A DNA stretch of 64,000 nucleotides from SSF14 sp046331245 (GTDB taxonomy: Bacteria; Actinomycetota; Acidimicrobiia; Acidimicrobiales; Microtrichaceae), in NCBI GenBank assembly GCA_046331245.1, contig JAXLRH010000004.1, positions 124,001 through 188,000 on the forward strand, read 5' to 3'. Shown piece by piece: positions 52,079 to 58,155 of this stretch. The notes beneath the pieces are model-generated. The model was not told the origin of the DNA, searched no databases, and worked only from the letters and a program-made list of their open reading frames with translations. How positions within the stretch are numbered: the first letter of the stretch is position 1; each line of letters opens with the position of its first letter. Both the position numbers and the translations under genes were made by a program.

Positions 52079-52651
52079 ATGAACGTCCGCACGATCGCAG
52101 TGTCCATCGCCGTGAGCGCCCTGGCGGCCCTCGGCCTCCAGACCGCCGCCTCGGCTGCGGCGCCCGGCTTCACCGTTCCGGCCACCACGATCAACGCCGG
52201 CGACAGCCTCGCCGTCACGCTCACCGACTCGTGCGTCGACGCCGAGGGCAACCGCTCGTTCGGCAATCTGAACCAGTACAACGAGACCACGAACTCGGTG
52301 GTGTCGGTGCGTGACATCAAGGGTCACGACTTCATCAACGGGTTCAGCAACACGTACACGTTCCCCACCCCGGGCGAGTACACGCTGCAGCGCTTCTGCG
52401 ACATCGGCGGCTACGTCGGCAAGATCACCATCACCGTGCTGGCCCCCGGCGCCACCACCACGACGGCTCCGCCGGCCGCGACCACCACGGTGGCCGTCAC
52501 GCCCACCACCGCTCCGGCCACCACGTCCCCCGCCACCACGGCCCCGGTCGTCGTCGAGGGCACCACGGCCACCAATTCGTCCGGGACCAGCTCCTCGGGC
52601 AGCGCCACGGGCGCCGTCGCCGTCAAGGCCGAGGTCGCCTACACCGGCTGA
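52079..52651 (+). CDS. Secreted threonine/alanine-rich protein ending in an AYTG motif
   Basis: A 190-residue exported protein: signal peptide (VRTIAVSIAVSALAALGLQTAASA), a ~95-residue beta-rich domain (APGFTVPATTINAGDSLAVTLTDSC ... GEYTLQRFCDIGGYVG, two Cys), then a Thr/Pro/Ala-rich stalk, and a stop directly after EVAYTG. Comparable actinobacterial surface proteins continue from an LPxTG/AxTG-like motif into a TM helix and basic tail; those are missing. Its TGA shares the palindrome TGATCA with the stop of the convergent WecG gene. Strong ribosome site GGGAGG. Confidence 0.85.
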   Translation: MNVRTIAVSIAVSALAALGLQTAASAAAPGFTVPATTINAGDSLAVTLTDSCVDAEGNRSFGNLNQYNETTNSVVSVRDIKGHDFINGFSNTYTFPTPGEYTLQRFCDIGGYVGKITITVLAPGATTTTAPPAATTTVAVTPTTAPATTSPATTAPVVVEGTTATNSSGTSSSGSATGAVAVKAEVAYTG

Positions 52652-53413
52652 TCAGCGGCGCCGGAACCAACCGGCGACCACGCGTCGCGCCAACCACGCG
52701 TTGGTGACGGCGTACCGCTTCCACATGCGACGGGGCTCGCAGGCGAGTCGCCATGCCCACTCCATTCCGGAGCGTTGCATGAACGCGGGAGCCCGCGGCA
52801 CGAAGCCGGCGAGCACGTCGAAGCTGCCGCCCACGCCGAGCACGAGGTCGGCCCCGAACTCGGTGAGATGCTCGGCGGCCCACAGCTCCTTGAACGGCGA
52901 GGGCATGCCGATGAACAGCAGGTCGGCGTCGCTGGCCCGGATCGTGTCGATCACCGCGGTGTGCTCGGGCTCGGAGAAGTAGCCGTCGCGGGCGCCGGCG
53001 ATGCGCAGACCGGGGTGCTGCGTCGTGAGCACGTCGACGAGATGGCTCACCACCTCGTCGCGCGCGCCGAGCAGGTAGATCGATCGTCCGTCCTCGGCAG
53101 CGGCGGCGACGAGGCCAACCATGAGGTCGATGCCGGCGATGCGTTCGGGGAGGCGTCGGCCGAGCACCCGCCACGACCACAGCACGCCCATCCCGTCGGC
53201 GACGCGGAGCGACGCGTCCTGGATCACGCGGGCGAGGGCCGGATTCACCGACGCCATCCACAGCGTCGCGGCGTTCACCGTGACGACGAGGCGTGGTGTG
53301 GCGGACGGTTGCCGGAGGCGCTCGAGGAGGACCGGCATGGTCGTGCGATCGAGGTCCCAGTCGAAGACGTCCACCAGAGGTCTGGGCGCGTTGTCGAGGT
53401 CGTGCTCAGGCAA
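52652..53413 (-). CDS. WecG/TagA/CpsF-family glycosyltransferase (second copy)
   Basis: A 253-residue GT26 enzyme: LVVTVNAATLWMASVN, VADGMGVLWSWRVLGRRLPERIAGIDLM, IYLLGARDEVVSHLVDVL and LLFIGMPSPFKELWA match the family and are colinear with the copy near 48 kb, though similarity is modest. The TTG start was chosen because GGAGG stands 5 nt before it and because it overlaps the previous stop by 8 bp; upstream in-frame sequence is the shadow of that gene. It is cotranscribed with a probable alpha/alpha-barrel protein. Confidence 0.91.
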   Translation of the reverse strand: MPEHDLDNAPRPLVDVFDWDLDRTTMPVLLERLRQPSATPRLVVTVNAATLWMASVNPALARVIQDASLRVADGMGVLWSWRVLGRRLPERIAGIDLMVGLVAAAAEDGRSIYLLGARDEVVSHLVDVLTTQHPGLRIAGARDGYFSEPEHTAVIDTIRASDADLLFIGMPSPFKELWAAEHLTEFGADLVLGVGGSFDVLAGFVPRAPAFMQRSGMEWAWRLACEPRRMWKRYAVTNAWLARRVVAGWFRRR

Positions 53414-54635
53414 TGGAGCCTCCGGGAGGCATCCCGGTCGCAATGGCGCCTGCGTACAGGCACCATCCCCACTCGTAGGGGCGGGTCTCGCGGTTGATCG
53501 CGAGCACGCCGCCGTCCCGCTCGTCGGCGTGGCCGAGCATCTCGCCGACGGCACGAACCCGCGACGAGAGCCGGCTGTCGGCACGGTCGATGTTGCGCCA
53601 GATGGTGGAGTGCTCCTCGTCCACCAGGGAGACGCCGATCTCGTTCCGGTCGATCCACCCGACGGACGCGTCGATCGCGTCCGAGTAGCGACCGCCGCCG
53701 GCCGCGGTGGTCGCGGCCAAGGCCATCGGAGCCATGCCGTGCTGGTGCACCGAGTACACCGCGTATCGCAACGCGACGTGACCGCGTCGGGCGTCGTAGT
53801 GCCACCACCACTGACCGAGCTCGCCCTGCAGGTCGCAGTGCCGATCGGCGAGCGCCGCTCCGGCCTCGGCGGCGCGGGTGTCGCCCAGCACGATGCCGGC
53901 GAACGCCAACGCCTGCACGGAGTAGATCTGGTCGGCGAAGTTGGCGATGTGGCCGCGGAGGCGGTCGACGACGTGCCCCCCGGGCCCGGCGTGCACCATG
54001 AGTCGGTAGGTGTGGTCGCACCGGGCGACGCGCAGCTCCTCGACGATCGCGACCGTGGCGTGCGTGACGGCGGCCGCGCCCTCGTCGTCGGCCGGTGAGC
54101 GGTGCAGCTCGTGGAGGAGGCCGCTGGCGCACCACGCGGTCTCCATCGTGGTGAACGAGCGCACGGCGTGGGGGAGCGCGGCGAGCGAGAGGCCGGCTGC
54201 GTCGAGCAGGGCGCCGGCGGACCGCCGGCCGCCGACGACGGCGTTCGCCCAGAGCGCGAGCCCGATGCCGGCGACGTAGCCGGTGCGTCGCACCTCGCCG
54301 ATGATGGCGTCGATGCACCGCTCGGTGTCGATGCCGTGGGCTGCGGGGTCGTTCGCCGAGCGGGCGAGGCCGATCAGCGCGATGCAGCTGCTGGTGAGCG
54401 TCTCGTGGGGGTAGGTGGCGTCGACCTCGGTCCACGCTCCGTCGAGCAGTTGCCGCGAGAACAGATGGCGGTCAGCGTCGAACGAGGCGACGAGGCTCTG
54501 CAGGCAGAGCGGCGCCAGCCGACGGTAGGTCGCGAGCGTCTCGGCCGAGGCTCCGGCGAGGGACGTCGCGGCGCCGATCTCGTCGCGTCCGTCGGGGGAC
54601 GTTGAGCCGTCACCGGTCCCGGTCGTCTGCCCCAT
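53406..54635 (-). CDS. Hypothetical protein, probable alpha/alpha-barrel (six-hairpin) fold
   Basis: A 409-residue, almost wholly helical protein without signal peptide or TM segment. Helical repeats with Trp, His and Gly at turns (ETLTSSCIALIGLARSAND, FTTMETAWCASGLLHEL, GGHVVDRLRGHIANFADQIYSVQAL, HGMAPMALAATTAA, ETRPYEWGWCLYAGAI) resemble the alpha/alpha toroids of glycan lyases, epimerases and glycosidases. I cannot name a family or catalytic residues. The ATG is supported by TATCGT 7 nt upstream. It overlaps the WecG gene, so it is part of the surface-glycan pathway. Confidence 0.75.
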   Translation of the reverse strand: MGQTTGTGDGSTSPDGRDEIGAATSLAGASAETLATYRRLAPLCLQSLVASFDADRHLFSRQLLDGAWTEVDATYPHETLTSSCIALIGLARSANDPAAHGIDTERCIDAIIGEVRRTGYVAGIGLALWANAVVGGRRSAGALLDAAGLSLAALPHAVRSFTTMETAWCASGLLHELHRSPADDEGAAAVTHATVAIVEELRVARCDHTYRLMVHAGPGGHVVDRLRGHIANFADQIYSVQALAFAGIVLGDTRAAEAGAALADRHCDLQGELGQWWWHYDARRGHVALRYAVYSVHQHGMAPMALAATTAAGGGRYSDAIDASVGWIDRNEIGVSLVDEEHSTIWRNIDRADSRLSSRVRAVGEMLGHADERDGGVLAINRETRPYEWGWCLYAGAIATGMPPGGSIA

Positions 54636-54642
54636 GGGCCTC

Positions 54643-54648
54643 ACGATA
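54643..54648 (-). promoter_or_regulatory. -10 box of a probable leaderless promoter
   Basis: TATCGT on the minus strand ends 7 nt before the ATG of the alpha/alpha-barrel gene, next to an AT-rich patch (TTTTTC) about 12 nt further upstream. Confidence 0.45.
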
Positions 54649-54714
54649 CTTGTGAGTACGAAAAATCACCCCACCCGGGGCCAAATCAGGGGCGGGCGAC
54701 GTGAGGCAGGTCCC

Positions 54715-55089
54715 TCAACCGAGGGACAGCAGATCGACGACGAAGACGAGCGTCTCGCCGCCGCGGATCACGCCGCCGGCCCCTTGCGAGCCGTAGCCGA
54801 GGTGCGGCGGGATGGTCAGTTGGCGACGGCCGCCGATGCGCATGCCGGCCACGCCCTGGTCCCAGCCGGGGATCACCTGACCGGCGCCGAGCCGGAAATC
54901 GAAGGGGTCGTTGCGGTCCCAGCTGGCGTCGAACTGCTGGCCGTTCGACCACGCCACACCGACGTAGTGGACGGTGACGACCGCGCCGGGCACGGCTTCG
55001 GCGCCCTCGCCCACGACGAGGTCGTCGACGACGAGGTCGGCGGGCGGCTCGGCGTCGGGGATGGTCACGGTCGGCTTGGTGTCGGACAT
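54715..55089 (-). CDS. FKBP-type peptidyl-prolyl cis-trans isomerase
   Basis: A 124-residue cytoplasmic single-domain FKBP. VTVHYVGVAWSNGQQFDASWDRNDPFDFRLGAGQVIPGWDQGVAGM and RRQLTIPPHLGYG...LVFVVDLLSL contain the conserved Tyr, Phe-Asp, Val-Ile, Trp and Tyr residues of the active pocket. It is monocistronic. TACCAT lies 7 nt before the ATG with no ribosome site, suggesting a leaderless mRNA. Confidence 0.96.
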   Translation of the reverse strand: MSDTKPTVTIPDAEPPADLVVDDLVVGEGAEAVPGAVVTVHYVGVAWSNGQQFDASWDRNDPFDFRLGAGQVIPGWDQGVAGMRIGGRRQLTIPPHLGYGSQGAGGVIRGGETLVFVVDLLSLG

Positions 55090-55096
55090 GGCGTCG

Positions 55097-55102
55097 ATGG
55101 TA
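55097..55102 (-). promoter_or_regulatory. -10 box of a probable leaderless promoter (FKBP gene)
   Basis: TACCAT on the minus strand, 7 nt before the ATG; there is no Shine-Dalgarno sequence. Confidence 0.4.
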
Positions 55103-55130
55103 ACCGCCCGTCCCGCGGGCGCCGGCGGTC

Positions 55131-56102
55131 ATGATGTCCCCCGTGTCCGTCTCGCTGCTCGTCGCCAACGCCGGTCGCCTCGGCGTGCTCGCGGTGCCGG
55201 TCGCCCTCGGGGTGCTCGTCGCCCGGCTGCGCCTCATCGGCAACGTGGTCGCCGCGATCGACGCGTTGAACGTCTACACGTTGTACGTCGGGTTCCCGGC
55301 GCTGATCGCGGCGGGCGTCGTGAACGTCGCCGGATCGGTCACCGGCAGCTGGGGATTCTGGGCGATCGTCCCCGTGGTCGACGTCGTGCTCGTCGTCGCC
55401 TCCCGGGCGTTGGGCGCCGCGATGGCGGGACGTCAGGCCGGGTCGATGGCGCTCGTGTGCCTGTTCGGCAACACGGCGTACCTCGGCATCCCGTTCGTGG
55501 TCAGCGTGCTCGGCGAGGCGGCGCGCGGCCCGGCCGCGGTGCTGGTGGCCGTGCAGGTGACCCTCGCGGTCGCAGTGGGCCCGGTGCTGCTGGTGCGGTG
55601 GAGCGGGACGGGCTCCGCCGGTGTCGACTGGGGTCGGGTGCTGCGCCAGCCGCTGCTGTGGGCGCCGTTGGTCGGGTTGGCAGCGCGAGCGCTGCCGGCC
55701 GGTGGGAGGGGCGCGGTGCTCGACGTGCTGTCGCCGCTCGCCGCCTCGACCGCCCCGATCGCGATGTTCCTCCTCGGCCTGTACCTCTTCGTGAACGCCG
55801 AGCGGATGCGGACGGCCGAAGCGGGGGTGTGGGCGCACGTCGCCGTTCGCCTCGTGGCGGCGCCGCTCGTGAGCATCGGCATCGCGGTCGCGTTGCGTCG
55901 ATGGGGTGGGCTCGACGCCTCGGTGGTGCCGATCGTCGTGCTCCTCGGCGGGATGCCGGCCGCGATCACCACCTTCTCGCTCGCCCGCCACGCCGGCGTC
56001 GCGACCGAGCGCGTCGCGAGCGTCGTCGTGCGTTCGAGCGTCGCCTCCGTGCTGACCCTCCCGATCCTCGCGACGATCGCCGAGCGGGTCGGACGCTGGT
56101 GA
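55131..56102 (+). CDS. AEC-family transporter (auxin efflux carrier type)
   Basis: A 323-residue membrane protein with about nine or ten hydrophobic segments in two halves. LNVYTLYVGFPALIAAGVVN with the conserved Phe-Pro in an early helix, CLFGNTAYLGIPFVVSVLG (the N-x-G-P/I-type broken helix) and LLGGMPAAITTFSLARHAG near the C-terminus are typical of bacterial AEC permeases for small organic acids or amino acids. Two adjacent ATGs start the gene; no clear ribosome site was seen. Substrate unknown. Confidence 0.9.
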   Translation: MMSPVSVSLLVANAGRLGVLAVPVALGVLVARLRLIGNVVAAIDALNVYTLYVGFPALIAAGVVNVAGSVTGSWGFWAIVPVVDVVLVVASRALGAAMAGRQAGSMALVCLFGNTAYLGIPFVVSVLGEAARGPAAVLVAVQVTLAVAVGPVLLVRWSGTGSAGVDWGRVLRQPLLWAPLVGLAARALPAGGRGAVLDVLSPLAASTAPIAMFLLGLYLFVNAERMRTAEAGVWAHVAVRLVAAPLVSIGIAVALRRWGGLDASVVPIVVLLGGMPAAITTFSLARHAGVATERVASVVVRSSVASVLTLPILATIAERVGRW

Positions 56103-56140
56103 CCGGTATCCTCACATCGAGATCGAGGAACGGACGAGCA

Positions 56141-57325
56141 GTGGGCATTCGGGAGTTCACGGCCACGGAGGCGGTCATCGCCGACCGGCTGGCCGCCATG
56201 AAGGACGACGCAGGCAGTCACTCGCCGAGCCTCCTCACGCTGCGCGAGCAACTGCCGGAGCTCGAGATCAACGTCGACGCGTGCTTCATCTCGAACCCGT
56301 ACGCCACGCAGCTCTTCCTCGACTACTTCACGGCCGAGCTCCTCGACACGGGCGCCATCCGTGACGTGCTCGAGTTCTACCCCTCGCAGAACCAGGTGAT
56401 CGCCGGTCTGCTCGCCCAGCACCTCGGCATCGCGGACGACCGCGTGTTCGTCGGCAACGGCGCGATCGAGATCATCCAGGCGGTGATCCACAACTTCGCG
56501 AAGCGGCGCGTGCTGGTGACACTGCCGACGTTCTCGTCGTACTACGAGTTTGCGGAGGGTCGGGTCGACGTGGTCTTCCACACGCTCGACAAGGCGGACG
56601 ACTTCCGGCTCGATCCGCAGGCGTACCTCGCGAAGGTGACCGAGACCGATCCCGACGTCGTGACGCTCATCAACCCGAACAATCCCGACGGCTCCTACTT
56701 CTCCTACGAGGACCTGCAGACGATCCTGCGGGGTCTGCCGCCCGACGTCACGGCGGTGGTCGACGAGAGCTTCATCCACTTCGCGTTCGAGGACCTCAAC
56801 CTCGACATCCGCTCGATCATCGCCGAGTGCGAGGAGTTCCCGAACCTCGTGGTCGTGAAGTCGATGTCGAAGGACTTCGGCATCGCCGGCATCCGCGCCG
56901 GCTACGCGGTGATGCATCCCGACCGCATCGCGGCGCTGCTGGCGAACGGGTACCTGTGGAACTCGAACGGTCTCGCCGAGTACTTCTTCCGCCTGTACTG
57001 CCGCGACGACTTCCTCGAGCGCTACGACATCGTGCGCAAGCAGTACATCCTCGAGACGCAGCTCTTCTACCGGCAGCTCGCGAAGGTGGACGGCGTGACG
57101 GTGTACCCGTCGATGGCCAACTTCGCGCTCGTCGAGATCCTGGGTGGCGTCACCGCGGACGAGGTGATGCAACACCTGCTCGTCCGCCACGGCGTGTACG
57201 TGCGGACGTGCAGCGACAAGATCGGGCTCGACGGCGAGTTCCTGCGCATCGCGTCGCGCGGTCTCCGCGAGAACCAGATGATCATCGACGCGCTGGCGGA
57301 CGTGCTCGGAACGATCGACGCGTGA
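56141..57325 (+). CDS. PLP-dependent class I/II aminotransferase, HisC/CobD-like
   Basis: A 394-residue fold-type I enzyme. VFVGNGAIEIIQAVIHNF binds PLP phosphate, INPNNPDGSYFS and VVDESFIHFAFED carry the Asn and Asp, the Schiff-base lysine is K244 in VVKSMSKDFGIAGIRAGYAV, and LRIASRGLRENQMIIDAL holds the substrate arginine. Histidinol-phosphate aminotransferase and L-threonine-phosphate decarboxylase are the nearest named relatives. The GTG start has GAGGAA about 10 nt upstream, and GGTATCCTC further upstream is a likely -10 region. It is coupled to a HAD gene, suggesting amination and dephosphorylation of one metabolite. Confidence 0.88.
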   Translation: MGIREFTATEAVIADRLAAMKDDAGSHSPSLLTLREQLPELEINVDACFISNPYATQLFLDYFTAELLDTGAIRDVLEFYPSQNQVIAGLLAQHLGIADDRVFVGNGAIEIIQAVIHNFAKRRVLVTLPTFSSYYEFAEGRVDVVFHTLDKADDFRLDPQAYLAKVTETDPDVVTLINPNNPDGSYFSYEDLQTILRGLPPDVTAVVDESFIHFAFEDLNLDIRSIIAECEEFPNLVVVKSMSKDFGIAGIRAGYAVMHPDRIAALLANGYLWNSNGLAEYFFRLYCRDDFLERYDIVRKQYILETQLFYRQLAKVDGVTVYPSMANFALVEILGGVTADEVMQHLLVRHGVYVRTCSDKIGLDGEFLRIASRGLRENQMIIDALADVLGTIDA

Positions 57326-57909
57326 GCGTCGCGGCCTCGGCGAAGGCGGTCGCCCGACGGTCGGTGGAGTCCGCTGCCCGGCTCATCGCCCGCGCCCAGG
57401 TGGCGGCCCTCGCCCGGTCGCTCGGGTCGACGCCGCGGGTGGTGCTCGACATCGACAACACGCTCGCCGACACCTGGCCGTCGTTCCTGGTGCCGCACGC
57501 CTCGCACCGCGAGCGGCTGGCGGGCCTCGCGCCGCTGCCGAACATCAAGGCCGTCGCCCACGACACCGCGGTGGCCGACGGGTCGGCGGTGATCTTCCTG
57601 TCGCACCGCAACCTCTGGGATCGCCCGGTCACCCTGCGGTGGCTCCGCACGCACGGCTTCGCCGCCACACGGGGCAACGTGGTGCTGGTGCCGTCGCCGG
57701 CCGACAAGGTCGCGTTGGTGTCGGCGCTCGCGCGTGGCGGCTCGGTCACGGTGTGGGACGACCTCACGCACGGGCACGAGACGGGCACGGTCGGCTACTA
57801 CGACGACGTCATCGAGGCGGTGACGCGAGCATCCGCGACCTATCACGGGTGGGCCGATATCGTTGCCGTCACCGGATCATCGGGGGAGTCCGTCCCAGAA
57901 CGCGAGTGA
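57322..57909 (+). CDS. HAD-like hydrolase
   Basis: A 195-residue protein. After a ~35-residue helical leader, VVLDIDNTLADTWPSF gives D43 and D45 of HAD motif I; IFLSHRNLWDRPVTLRWLRTHGF is motif II with Ser; VPSPADKVALVSAL supplies the lysine; SVTVWDDLTHGHE is motif IV. There is only a small cap, so the substrate may be large or phosphosugar-like. The GTG start overlaps the aminotransferase stop. A GC hairpin begins at its stop codon. Confidence 0.85.
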   Translation: MSVAASAKAVARRSVESAARLIARAQVAALARSLGSTPRVVLDIDNTLADTWPSFLVPHASHRERLAGLAPLPNIKAVAHDTAVADGSAVIFLSHRNLWDRPVTLRWLRTHGFAATRGNVVLVPSPADKVALVSALARGGSVTVWDDLTHGHETGTVGYYDDVIEAVTRASATYHGWADIVAVTGSSGESVPERE

Positions 57910-57936
57910 GGGGCGACCCCTCCGGAGCCGCCCCTC
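57908..57936 (+). terminator. Hairpin at the end of the aminotransferase-HAD operon
   Basis: 8-bp arms GAGGGGCG/CGCCCCTC with a 13-nt loop start inside the stop codon. A shorter GAGGGG-CGA-CCCCTC alternative competes. No U-run follows. Confidence 0.45.
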
Positions 57937-58011
57937 AACCTGCTGACTCACCTGATGTGCGTCATTTCGCCCTCTCCCTTCCGTGGAAAAGCGAGTAGTC
58001 GGGGGAGACGC

Positions 58012-58066
58012 TAGGTCGTTCGGACTAGGCGCGCAAGGAGTTCAGTAGGTCTCCTGACCTAGGTCA
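58012..58066. promoter_or_regulatory. CTAGGTC-box cluster with a perfect 12-bp palindrome upstream of the GGDEF-EAL gene
   Basis: TGACCTAGGTCA (58055-58066) is a perfect palindrome; TAGGTC-TCCT-GACCTA (58046-58061) overlaps it; another CTAGGTCGTTC copy lies at about 58012-58022 and matches CTAGGTCATTC at 58059-58069. The 246-bp region otherwise shows no gene. Probable operator, 90-140 bp before the start codon. Confidence 0.5.
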
Positions 58067-58155
58067 TTCTGCCCATTTCGGCTCGCATCGCTGCCCGCCG
58101 ACCCGTGCGCCCGCCCGAATCTTCAGGAAGCCCCGAAGGACGCCGACAGGACAGG

